Made by a program: the position numbers and the translations under genes. A stretch of DNA of 14,509 nucleotides, from the NCBI GenBank assembly GCA_018399855.1, contig JAGYNX010000022.1, forward strand, positions 1-14,509, in the 5' to 3' direction. The notes under the pieces were generated by a model. It saw only the letters and a list, made by a program, of their open reading frames with translations, did not search any database and had not been told where the DNA came from. This document shows positions 1-6,779 of this stretch, one piece after another. Origin of the DNA: Spirochaetota bacterium. GTDB lineage: Bacteria > Spirochaetota > UBA4802 > UB4802. Position 1 is the stretch's first letter. Each line of letters starts with the position of its first letter.

Positions 1-1005
1 GGCCAGCATGGCACTGAGGATAAGCAGGTATGAAGGAGATTCGGGGGTAAGCATGGCAAATGCAAAAATGCCCAATCCCCAGAAGATCATGCCGACAATA
101 TATGCTGCCGCCTTCCCCTTTCGGTTGGCAAACATCACGTAGATGGGTATCATGGCTATACTTGTGATGATCATGGCCCCCATGGTGGTGGAGTACATTG
201 CATCCTGGTTCAGGTAATGGGTGAGATAATAGATGAAAAGCGCCATAAGCATGTCCAGTGCAGAAAAGGCGGAAATGTACAGCCCCATGTGAATGCGAAA
301 GGTTCGACTTTGCAGCAGGGTAAGGAACTGACTTAAAAAATTACCGGTTCCCCTCTGCCGGTCTTCGGGAACAACGGTTTCCCAGGTGCCCATGAATACG
401 ATAAGCCATGGGATTGCGAAGAAGATACCAAACACGATGCCCATTACAAGGAACCCCAGCGACTGGTCTTCAGGGTACAGGCGATCGATTATGAGTTTGG
501 GTATAGTTGCCGCGATCAATCCACCTACCTGGGAGAATATCATCTTCGAGCCGGTAAGACGGGTGCGGATGACGTAATCCGGCGTCATCTCGGCGTTCAG
601 GGCACGGTAGGGGATCATTACCATGGTAAATACCGTGGAGAAAAGTATGTAGGTGAAAGTGTAGTAGGCGAAGGTAATCATAGTATTGTCAGCGTGAAGG
701 TCAACCCATAGCAGTGCAAAGCTTACGCCTACCGGGATAAAACCTATAAGAAAGAACACCCGCCTTCGGCCAAAACGGGTTTTAAGGTTGTCAGAAATAT
801 AGCCCATGAGGGGGTCTGAAAACGCATCCCAGAATTTACCAATCAGCACTATGGCCCCTGCCATGGAGGGGGATATGCCTACCACGTCGGTGAGGAAAAA
901 CATGAAAAGCAGGCTTATAACCACAAATGAACCGTTGCCGTACATGTCCCCGGTTCCATAGGCAATAAGGTTTTTCAGTTTAACGGGACGGGTTGTTGTG
1001 TTCAT
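1..1005 (-). CDS. GPH-family (MelB/YicJ-type) sugar:cation symporter, partial
   Basis: Inner-membrane transporter of the major facilitator superfamily, glycoside-pentoside-hexuronide:cation symporter (GPH) family; it probably imports a glycoside or oligosaccharide with Na+ or H+. Read on the minus strand from ATG at 1005, the frame stays open for 335 codons to the window edge, so the C-terminal quarter or so of a protein usually 450-480 aa long is missing. The GPH hallmark is clear at residues 60-82: D60-AFSDPLMGYISDN followed by the basic RFGRRR loop, the cytoplasmic loop between TM2 and TM3. Also typical are the start KLKNLIAYGTGD and MIPYRALNAEMTPDY at about 130-144. Several hydrophobic segments follow. 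A GGAGGAG sequence lies 2 nt before the ATG, which is rather close. It diverges from a GH116-like hydrolase, so the two probably form an uptake-and-hydrolysis module. The family is secure; the substrate cannot be told from sequence. Confidence 0.9.
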   Translation of the reverse strand, partial: MNTTTRPVKLKNLIAYGTGDMYGNGSFVVISLLFMFFLTDVVGISPSMAGAIVLIGKFWDAFSDPLMGYISDNLKTRFGRRRVFFLIGFIPVGVSFALLWVDLHADNTMITFAYYTFTYILFSTVFTMVMIPYRALNAEMTPDYVIRTRLTGSKMIFSQVGGLIAATIPKLIIDRLYPEDQSLGFLVMGIVFGIFFAIPWLIVFMGTWETVVPEDRQRGTGNFLSQFLTLLQSRTFRIHMGLYISAFSALDMLMALFIYYLTHYLNQDAMYSTTMGAMIITSIAMIPIYVMFANRKGKAAAYIVGMIFWGLGIFAFAMLTPESPSYLLILSAMLA

Positions 1006-1032
1006 GGCTCCTCCATGGTGAGTTAATTTCAC

Positions 1033-1061
1033 TTGACCATTGGCATTAGGGCACCTATAGT
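1033..1061 (+). promoter_or_regulatory. Putative sigma70 promoter of the GH116-like gene
   Basis: TTGACC (1033-1038), a 17-bp spacer, then TATAGT (1056-1061). The predicted start near 1068 gives a leader of about 75 nt before the GTG at 1144. Optimal spacing and near-consensus hexamers make this a good candidate, but it is a pattern match only. No convincing operator palindrome was found in the 138-bp gap. Confidence 0.55.
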
Positions 1062-1071
1062 CAGACGCGTT

Positions 1072-1101
1072 AGTATAACAATATTACTTGTATTTGTTCA
1101 A
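1072..1101 (-). promoter_or_regulatory. Putative sigma70 promoter of the GPH symporter gene
   Basis: On the minus strand, -35 TTGAAC (plus positions 1096-1101) is followed by an 18-bp spacer and -10 TATACT (1072-1077). The predicted start is near 1065, about 60 nt before the ATG. It overlaps and faces the promoter proposed for the divergent hydrolase. Based on consensus matching only. Confidence 0.5.
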
Positions 1102-1121
1102 TCAAATTTGGAGTATTAATT

Positions 1122-1156
1122 AGTGAAAAGTGAAGGGTGAATAGTGAAGAGTAAGG
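1122..1156 (+). repeat. Heptamer tandem repeat AGTGAAN, 5 degenerate copies
   Basis: Five consecutive 7-base units: agtgaaa, agtgaag, ggtgaat, agtgaag, agtaagg. The array overlaps the first four codons of the GH116-like gene. It supplies its GTG start and, in the second to third units, the AAGGG that can act as a weak ribosome binding site 6 nt upstream. The same heptamer recurs at 9248-9268. Confidence 0.8.
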
Positions 1157-3768
1157 ATTTTGCGCAGGATGTTCCATATGATGAAAGTACCGGGATCATA
1201 CAGGATTACTGTACATCACGCGGGTTCCCCATGGGAGGCCTGGGGACAGGCGGGTTCAGCATCTTCACCGACGGCGGCATGGGCATGTTTCGCACCAACC
1301 ATAACTGGTTTAAGACCATTGGAAAAACCAGGTATCCACGGGGGAGCTTTTTTGCCATTCGCTGCAACGATGGACAGAACACCGTTGCCAGGATACTGCG
1401 GGGACGCTACCGGGGCGGCAGGGAATTCGCTAACATCGAAAACATTGCCCATACATCGTTTAAGGGTGAGGTTCCCTTCTTCGAACTGAAATTTGAAGGC
1501 CCGGGGTTGACGGTAGAGACATCTCTTTCGGGATTTACATCCCTTATCCCCCACAATGTAAAAGATTCTTCCCTTCCGGTTGCCTTTTTTAAAATCATGC
1601 TGCACAATCCATCCGATAAAAATTTGAATGTATCCATAATGGCTTCCTTCGAAAATATACTGGGCATCGGGGGTAGCGGAAGCAGTGCAGTGATGTTCCC
1701 CCTTGATGGGCCGGTGACGTACAATTCAACCCGGAAAAATTATGCCGAAGGGCTTTCTGAAGATACTGTTAAAGGACTAATTTTTAAAACCGGCCAGCGT
1801 TACGGGGAGAAGAATCCCCGCCGGAGGGTAACCGGTGAATACCTTCTTTTTACTGATAGTGAGTCACTTGAAGGGGGCAGTGTCAGCTGCTGCACCAGGT
1901 GGAATTCAAGGAAAAATAGTCCCCGGGTACTGGACGATTTCATCGCCACAGGTGACGTGTCAGGCAGTCGGGAGTCACGGGGAAACAGCGGCGCTTTTAC
2001 CATGAATTGCTCACTTGCAGGCGGACAGAAGCGGGAAATAAATCTCTACCTTCTGTGGTGGACCCCCTACCACGTCATTGAGAAGAAGCAGCGTTTGCGT
2101 AAGCTCACAGGCCAACACCATGGAACAGACTACGGTCATTACTATTGCAATTTCTTTTCCGAGCCGCTAGATCTTGCCCGGTACTGCACAGCGAACCGGC
2201 AGCGACTTGAAAAGGAAACAGCCGAACTTCCGAAAATAATCCATGATTCCTCGATTCCATACTGGTTGAAAAGGTACGTGTTGAACTCGACGGACTCAAT
2301 ATTGATAAATTCAGTGCTGCCAGAGGATGGCACCCTGTATACCATGGAGGCTGTACCCTGGGGCTGGCTTTTCGGCGCCCTTACCGGCACCATTGATCAG
2401 CGTATGGCATCGCACCCCTACAGCTATACATTCTTCACAGGGATAGACCGCAAAGAGCTGCTTTCATTTTACACCCTTTCAGTTGCAGGACGGGTTCCCC
2501 ATGGCAACGGTCATGCAGATATTGCCCTGGGCTCACACGATGTCCCCTACGGTAACCCCATTAAGTCATTCAACAAAACCGAGGACTGGACAGACCTGCC
2601 CCAGTCACTCATCATGCAGACGGGTAAGATGGTACTGCAGACGGGGGACATTACACTTCTGGAACAATGCTGGCCATCCATGGTACAGATGATGCAGTTT
2701 CTTGACTCATGCCTTGAAAGAAATATTCCCGAAGGTATCACTACCTACGATTACATGCATTATCACCCTGCCTTCGTATATACCGCCATGTTACACTGTG
2801 CCACGCTGAAGATGATGATAGAGCTTGGCAGGCTTTTGGAGGGCAATGAAAATTCTGTGTCCGTTGACCATGAGTTGGCACACAGGCTGGAAGAATATGC
2901 TGAACAGTTGCAGGAAACGGAGAAGTCGTATATGGAAATTCTCTGGGATGTGCGTGGTTTTTTCCGCACGTGTGATGGACGTGATACCGTGTTTACCGCG
3001 TCACTTGCGGGAGACTGGATCAGCAGGTACGCCGGTCTCGGGCCCGTGGTTGATTACGAGAAGGCGCTGTCCCACAGCAGGTGGCAGTCAAAGCTGCTGG
3101 TGGACGCATACCCGGTGATGGATTCACGGGCAGGTCTTACCCGTCCCCTGGTACACCGTGAAGCAGACCCTGACGGTAACCAGATGCCTGCCGTGAACAA
3201 CGGGTTCAAGATGTGGCATGTGAATAACCCCTGGCAGTCGATTGGCTACCAGGCTATAGAAGCTATTTTCCTTGGAAGGGTTACCGAGGGCCTTGACCTT
3301 ATTAAGCGTATATGGGACAAGGGCTGGTACGAGGGATATCCCTGGGACATGGACCACTGGGGAATGCGTGGACGAAAGTACATGACACACCCGGTGCTCT
3401 GGCTCTGGGACAAAGACCATCACGGCGAGCAGGGACACGTTTACATGACCCACCCGGTGATGTGGTCGGTGTTTGCCGCCCTTACCGGGGTGACGTATAA
3501 CGCCTTTAGCAGAAGTCTTACTTTCTCACCTCGTCCCATTCCAGGAGAGGACACGTTTCGCATACCAGTATTTCTTCCGGGTTTCTGGCTCATGGTGGAG
3601 TATAATGAAGAGAAAGGAACGGGAGACTTTCACGTATTGAAATCATTCGGAGAACCCATGGTAGTTGAGTATATACAATACCAGCAGCCTGACGGTTCTT
3701 CCCGTGATATACGGTTACCCGAACCGGTTACACTGCGCACAAACGCAAGGTTCCCGGTACAACTGTAA
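1144..3768 (+). CDS. GH116/DUF608-type glycoside hydrolase (GBA2-like beta-glucosidase family)
   Basis: Large cytoplasmic protein (874 aa, no signal peptide) resembling bacterial relatives of the non-lysosomal glucosylceramidase family. The N-terminal beta domain opens with GFPMGGLGTGGFSIFTDGG (28-45), the family's glycine-rich entry motif. The catalytic helical domain includes YTMEAVPW (E402 is the likely nucleophile) and GTIDQR (415-420), which match the nucleophile region of GH116. SLAGDWISRYAGLGP (620-634) aligns with the acid/base region but lacks Asp at the expected place. The C-terminal part has NPWQSIGYQAIEA (695-707) and a 21-residue tandem duplication (734-775), the second copy of which carries GEQGHVY. 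GTG at 1144 is the only reasonable start, since an in-frame TGA lies two codons upstream. It probably hydrolyses a beta-glycoside imported by the divergent GPH symporter. Family confidence is good; substrate and activity are unproven. Confidence 0.8.
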   Translation: MKSKDFAQDVPYDESTGIIQDYCTSRGFPMGGLGTGGFSIFTDGGMGMFRTNHNWFKTIGKTRYPRGSFFAIRCNDGQNTVARILRGRYRGGREFANIENIAHTSFKGEVPFFELKFEGPGLTVETSLSGFTSLIPHNVKDSSLPVAFFKIMLHNPSDKNLNVSIMASFENILGIGGSGSSAVMFPLDGPVTYNSTRKNYAEGLSEDTVKGLIFKTGQRYGEKNPRRRVTGEYLLFTDSESLEGGSVSCCTRWNSRKNSPRVLDDFIATGDVSGSRESRGNSGAFTMNCSLAGGQKREINLYLLWWTPYHVIEKKQRLRKLTGQHHGTDYGHYYCNFFSEPLDLARYCTANRQRLEKETAELPKIIHDSSIPYWLKRYVLNSTDSILINSVLPEDGTLYTMEAVPWGWLFGALTGTIDQRMASHPYSYTFFTGIDRKELLSFYTLSVAGRVPHGNGHADIALGSHDVPYGNPIKSFNKTEDWTDLPQSLIMQTGKMVLQTGDITLLEQCWPSMVQMMQFLDSCLERNIPEGITTYDYMHYHPAFVYTAMLHCATLKMMIELGRLLEGNENSVSVDHELAHRLEEYAEQLQETEKSYMEILWDVRGFFRTCDGRDTVFTASLAGDWISRYAGLGPVVDYEKALSHSRWQSKLLVDAYPVMDSRAGLTRPLVHREADPDGNQMPAVNNGFKMWHVNNPWQSIGYQAIEAIFLGRVTEGLDLIKRIWDKGWYEGYPWDMDHWGMRGRKYMTHPVLWLWDKDHHGEQGHVYMTHPVMWSVFAALTGVTYNAFSRSLTFSPRPIPGEDTFRIPVFLPGFWLMVEYNEEKGTGDFHVLKSFGEPMVVEYIQYQQPDGSSRDIRLPEPVTLRTNARFPVQL
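3343..3468 (+). repeat. 63-bp in-frame tandem duplication inside the GH116-like gene
   Basis: Two adjacent 63-bp units (3343-3405 and 3406-3468) encode residues 734-754 and 755-775. Both follow the pattern W-D-x-D-H-x-G-x-x-G-x-x-Y-M-T-H-P-V-x-W, with 13 of 21 residues identical. The reading frame is preserved throughout. Confidence 0.85.
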
Positions 3769-3770
3769 AT

Positions 3771-3790
3771 AGCAAACCTTAGCGGTTGCT
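3771..3790 (+). terminator. Weak hairpin after the GH116-like gene
   Basis: AGCAAACC, loop ttagc, GGTTGCT: a 7-bp stem with one bulged A, starting 2 nt after the stop codon. No T-run follows, so intrinsic termination is doubtful. Confidence 0.25.
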
Positions 3791-3840
3791 GCTTTCGGGT
3801 TATGTGTATACTCGTTAAAAATATCTAAAAAGATTAACGT

Positions 3841-3927
3841 AGAGTCGCTAAGGGAAAGGAAAGACGCAGAGAAAAGATAAGTATACTTCGTTGCGCCCTT
3901 GGCGTTCTTTGCGCCTTAGCGGTGAAT
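3841..3927. repeat. Imperfect inverted repeat built on CGCTAAGG / CCTTAGCG
   Basis: CGCTAAGG at 3846-3853 pairs with CCTTAGCG at 3914-3921. Adjacent degenerate short-period text of the type gacgcagag and gcgcccttggcgttctttgcgcc extends both arms. CCTTAGCGGT also occurs directly repeated at 3777-3786 and 3914-3923. It fills most of the 255-bp gap between the hydrolase and the acyltransferase, and no gene is seen there. It looks like a dispersed intergenic repeat. Confidence 0.5.
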
Positions 3928-4023
3928 CCTTATGTATTTTTCCGCCTTGATTCCCTGCCTTTCTGTTCGAACTGAGCCATACAAAACCAGTATATTCATA
4001 CGGATCTCCCTTTGATATAACTG

Positions 4024-4932
4024 TTAGCGTGCAGTATCATTTGCCTCTTTTAACATTGAACCCAGTTTTTCATCTTTATCTATCCATAGTCCGTTGATCC
4101 ATTTTTGAAAATAATTCCTGAATACCGGATCGTTCATGTAGTCTCCAAGGAGCTTCTCTGTCATGGGGATCTCTTCTACATGCACAATGATTTCAGGAAT
4201 GCGGCCGCAAAGGTATTCCCAGAATGTATAAGGTCCCCCGGGATAGGCGATGGTGGCGTTGAGTATACTGGAAATCTGCTCACCCATGATGCTGAAAACG
4301 AAGCCAACGCCTCCCGCTTTTGGGCGCAAGAGGTGTGTAAAGGGTGAATCCTGTCTCGTTTGCTTTTCAGGGGTCACCCTGGTTCCTTCGACGAAATTCA
4401 TTATGGTAACCGGTTTCCCTTTGAATTTCTCGCAGGCCCTCCTGGTGATCTCAATATCTTTGCCTTTTAGATGTGGTTTTTTCTCGATGAGGGATTTCGG
4501 ATATCGTTTCATAAAAGGATAATCAAGTGCCCACCACGCAACTCCAAGTATTGGAATCCAGAAAAGTTCTTTTTTCAGGAAAAATTTCAAAAATGGAATT
4601 TTTCCGAGAAATATTTTCATCAATACGATGATATCTGTCCATGACTGATGGTTGGAGATGAGCAGGTATGATTTATTCTTATCAGGGTCAAAGTTGGTTT
4701 CAACTATCCATTCAGTTGTATGCATCATGTTGAGAATAAGAAGGTTTATACGCATCCAAATATAGGCAATACCCAAAACAATCCTGGATAATATTGTCTG
4801 TGCCGGCTTGATCCTGAGAACAAGTTTTAGAAATGACGCGGGTATGAGAAAAATAGAACCGAATAATGTGTTCAGGATTATCAGAATAACAGTTATACTT
4901 CCTTTGACATTATAATATAATGTAGTGATCAT
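4024..4932 (-). CDS. LPLAT-superfamily acyltransferase (1-acylglycerol-3-phosphate acyltransferase / YihG-like)
   Basis: Membrane-associated acyltransferase of 302 aa that should transfer an acyl chain from acyl-ACP or acyl-CoA to a lysophospholipid-type acceptor. Motif I NHQSWTD (94-100) provides the catalytic His and Asp; motif III FVEGTR (180-185) fits the FPEGTR acyl-acceptor motif. DYPFMKR (137-143) and RPKAGG (203-208) are typical of the YihG-like branch. Hydrophobic segments near residues 10-40 and 50-70 should anchor it in the inner membrane. ATG at 4932 is preferred because AGAGG lies 5 nt upstream. A longer reading from TTG at 4989 would start upstream of the predicted transcription start. 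The gene is markedly AT-rich compared with the rest of the window. It diverges from fpg. The exact acceptor (lysophosphatidate or another lysolipid) is not determinable. Confidence 0.85.
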   Translation of the reverse strand: MITTLYYNVKGSITVILIILNTLFGSIFLIPASFLKLVLRIKPAQTILSRIVLGIAYIWMRINLLILNMMHTTEWIVETNFDPDKNKSYLLISNHQSWTDIIVLMKIFLGKIPFLKFFLKKELFWIPILGVAWWALDYPFMKRYPKSLIEKKPHLKGKDIEITRRACEKFKGKPVTIMNFVEGTRVTPEKQTRQDSPFTHLLRPKAGGVGFVFSIMGEQISSILNATIAYPGGPYTFWEYLCGRIPEIIVHVEEIPMTEKLLGDYMNDPVFRNYFQKWINGLWIDKDEKLGSMLKEANDTAR

Positions 4933-4976
4933 AAAAACCTCTTTTCTTAGTTCTTTGTATATCGTATACTTCCCAG

Positions 4977-5005
4977 AGTTTATTTGCAATACATAAAAAC
5001 ATCAA
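4977..5005 (-). promoter_or_regulatory. Putative promoter of the acyltransferase gene
   Basis: On the minus strand, TTGATG (plus 5000-5005), a 17-bp spacer and TAAACT (4977-4982). The start would be near 4970, leaving a leader of about 38 nt before ATG 4932. Consensus match only. Confidence 0.45.
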
Positions 5006-5023
5006 CCATTATGCCTTATCACC

Positions 5024-5052
5024 TTGTCAAATGAGTGTTATTCTATTATACT
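5024..5052 (+). promoter_or_regulatory. Putative sigma70 promoter of fpg
   Basis: TTGTCA (5024-5029), a 17-bp spacer, TATACT (5047-5052), with a predicted start near 5059. Because the -35 box begins at 5024, an in-frame TTG there cannot be the start codon of fpg. Confidence 0.6.
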
Positions 5053-5068
5053 GATGGGTATAATAATC

Positions 5069-5096
5069 GGTTGCAATAGTATCTATTGTTACAACC
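5069..5096 (+). promoter_or_regulatory. Leader hairpin abutting the fpg ribosome binding site
   Basis: GGTTGCAATAG (5069-5079) pairs with CTATTG-tta-CAACC (5083-5096) across loop TAT: an 11-bp stem with a 3-nt bulge. It ends directly before GGGAGG (5097-5102), the Shine-Dalgarno site of the ATG at 5108. It could stabilise the short leader or tune ribosome access; no ligand or regulator is implied. Confidence 0.45.
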
Positions 5097-5107
5097 GGGA
5101 GGAAGTG

Positions 5108-5893
5108 ATGCCTGAATTACCCGATGTAGAGGTTTTTCGAAGATATATCAATGAGCATGCGCTGAAACAGAAAATTTCTGATGTAACTGTTAATAATACA
5201 GGCATATTGAAAAACACTTCTGTTTCTAATATGAAGAAAGCATTGAAGGGGAAAGTGTTTTCCCGTACCAGCAGGCGGGGTAAATACTGTTTCCTGGAAA
5301 CAAACGGTGAAGATACGGTGGTATTGCATTTCGGCATGACGGGTAATATTAAGTATCATGAAAATGGCACCCCGCTTGATGATCACGAGAGGGTTCGTTT
5401 CCATTTCGAGAATGGTAATATTCTTTCTTTTGTTAATGTTCGCCTGCTGGGAGAAGTACGGCTTATTAAAGATAAGGACAGCTTTGTTACTTCGAAGCAG
5501 ATCGGCTCAGATGCATTGCAGCTCAGTTATAATCAATTCAGGCAACTGTTGCAACGACGTTCCTCCATGGTTAAATCCATGCTGATGAACCAGAACCTGC
5601 TGTCGGGCATCGGCAATGTGTACGCGGATGAGATTCTATACCAGAGCAGGATCCATCCAAAGAAGAACGTGAAAGACCTTACAGAAAGCCAGGTGAAGAA
5701 ACTGTATACCATGATGAAAAAAGTGACAGAAACCGCGATTAAAAAGAACGTGGATGCCGGCAAATTTCCCCACTCGTATATTACACACCGAAGAGAGGAA
5801 GGGGAGAAATGTCCTTCATGTGGTGGAACACTTGAGAAGATTAAGGTGTCCGGCAGACCCACATACTTTTGCCCGAAGTGTCAGGAGGAATAA
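5108..5893 (+). CDS. mutM: Formamidopyrimidine-DNA glycosylase (Fpg/MutM family)
   Basis: Base-excision repair enzyme that removes oxidised purines such as 8-oxoguanine and formamidopyrimidines and nicks the abasic site. The start is fixed by the mature N-terminus PELPDVE: Pro2 is the catalytic nucleophile, and GGGAGG lies 5 nt before the ATG. The beta-sandwich domain carries SRRGKY with K59 (equivalent of the conserved Fpg lysine) and HFGMTG (75-80). The helix-two-turn-helix is NQNLLSGIGNVYADEILY (161-178). The C-terminal zinc finger is complete, with C235-x2-C238 and C255-x2-C258 and the conserved R250 (GRPTYFC). The 261-aa length is close to the usual 270. PELPDVE, not PELPEVE, is a minor variation. 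It is a single gene with its own promoter, unrelated in function to its neighbours. Distinction from Nei is good because Nei starts PEGP. Confidence 0.93.
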   Translation: MPELPDVEVFRRYINEHALKQKISDVTVNNTGILKNTSVSNMKKALKGKVFSRTSRRGKYCFLETNGEDTVVLHFGMTGNIKYHENGTPLDDHERVRFHFENGNILSFVNVRLLGEVRLIKDKDSFVTSKQIGSDALQLSYNQFRQLLQRRSSMVKSMLMNQNLLSGIGNVYADEILYQSRIHPKKNVKDLTESQVKKLYTMMKKVTETAIKKNVDAGKFPHSYITHRREEGEKCPSCGGTLEKIKVSGRPTYFCPKCQEE

Positions 5894-5978
5894 CCCAATT
5901 CTTCCTTTTGTTTGTTCTATTACTTATAGTGTTGTGGAAGGTGTTTGTGACAGATGGGTGTTAATATTGCAGATATTC

Positions 5979-6008
5979 TTGACATGTGGGGTATCACGAT
6001 TGTTTAAT
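5979..6008 (+). promoter_or_regulatory. Putative sigma70 promoter of the acyl-ACP thioesterase gene
   Basis: Perfect TTGACA (5979-5984), an 18-bp spacer, TTTAAT (6003-6008, five of six to TATAAT). The predicted start near 6015 lies only a few bases before the ATG at 6019, implying a leaderless or nearly leaderless transcript. Confidence 0.55.
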
Positions 6009-6018
6009 TATTCCCATT

Positions 6019-6762
6019 ATGGATAACACTTTCACCAAATCATTTGAAATTCGCCTGAACGAGGTTGATCACCGGGCGCGGGTTAAACTTCCGGTGCTGT
6101 TTGACCTGATGCAGGAAACCGCCGGAGCCCAGTCTGACAGCATTGGCTACGGGGTGTTTACGTTAATCGAGAAACATATTACCTGGGTGGTTTCACGGTA
6201 TCACCTGGAGATTGTAAAATTTCCACGATGGCGTGATACCATACTTGTGACTACCTGGAGATCTCATGAAGAAGGTCTTTTCGCTGTCAGGGATTATATA
6301 ATTCACGATGAGGAACACAACGAATTTGCCAGGGCCACAAGTTCATGGCGATTGATAGACGTGAACACCGGCAAACCGGCAGATCCCCTTGCCCATCTTC
6401 CAGGCTATCCCCATCTTGAGAAACGTGCCCTTGATGAGACCTTTCATGCCCTGCCGGAGTGTTCGTCGCCGGAAATTGAAAATCGATTCGTGGTGCGAAA
6501 ACACGATTGCGATCTGAACAGGCATGTCAATAATTCTATGTACGTGGCATGGGGAATAGAGACGGTTCCTCCCGGCGTGCTGGATGAGTATACATGTTAT
6601 GATATCGAGATCAATTTCCGGGGAGAAGCACGGTTTGGCCAGTCGGTGCTGTCCCTGTCCTCCCCCATGGAAAGTCAGGGCGTGGAATTTGTTCACAGCC
6701 TTTATAACGAAAGTAATGAAAAAGAGATAACCCGTCTTGTTTCAAGGTGGAAGAAAGATTGA
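6019..6762 (+). CDS. Acyl-ACP thioesterase (FatA/FatB family, double hotdog fold)
   Basis: Hydrolyses acyl-ACP to free fatty acid and ACP in the cytoplasm. The 247-aa protein has two hotdog repeats. The first includes EVDHRARVKLPVLFDLMQET (15-34) and ITWVVSRYHLEIVKFPRW (54-71). The second carries DLNRHVNNSMYVAW (165-178), the family Asn/His catalytic motif (plant consensus NxHVNN). The ATG at 6019 is chosen over the in-frame GTG at 5986: the extra 11 residues look non-conserved, the GTG would lie inside the promoter spacer, and similar proteins begin near MxNTFxKxFEIR. No Shine-Dalgarno is visible before either, which fits a leaderless message. Its stop is 7 nt from the convergent BCCT gene's stop. 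The thioesterase could release fatty acids for membrane remodelling; chain-length specificity cannot be read here. Confidence 0.88.
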   Translation: MDNTFTKSFEIRLNEVDHRARVKLPVLFDLMQETAGAQSDSIGYGVFTLIEKHITWVVSRYHLEIVKFPRWRDTILVTTWRSHEEGLFAVRDYIIHDEEHNEFARATSSWRLIDVNTGKPADPLAHLPGYPHLEKRALDETFHALPECSSPEIENRFVVRKHDCDLNRHVNNSMYVAWGIETVPPGVLDEYTCYDIEINFRGEARFGQSVLSLSSPMESQGVEFVHSLYNESNEKEITRLVSRWKKD

Positions 6763-6765
6763 TGC

Positions 6766-6779
6766 AGGGCTATTGCCCT
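6766..6779. terminator. Small hairpin between convergent genes
   Basis: AGGGC-tatt-GCCCT, a perfect 5-bp stem between the thioesterase stop and the BCCT stop, overlapping the latter. It may be a weak bidirectional terminator; only TTCT follows on the plus strand. Confidence 0.3.

Noticed and set aside
386..577. Short plus-strand frame opposite the GPH symporter
   Set aside because: The minus strand is open from 1005 to 1 with clear GPH motifs; the plus frame is a shadow.
3343..3468. Frameshift or assembly error suspected from the repeated YMTHPV
   Set aside because: The two units differ at many bases and keep the frame, so this is an old in-frame duplication, not an assembly slip.
5024..5107. 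Longer N-terminus for fpg from TTG 5024
   Set aside because: It would bury the catalytic N-terminal proline and starts inside the -35 box; GGGAGG precedes ATG 5108.
5986..6018. GTG 5986 as start of the thioesterase
   Set aside because: It lies within the promoter spacer, lacks a ribosome site and adds residues with no family resemblance.
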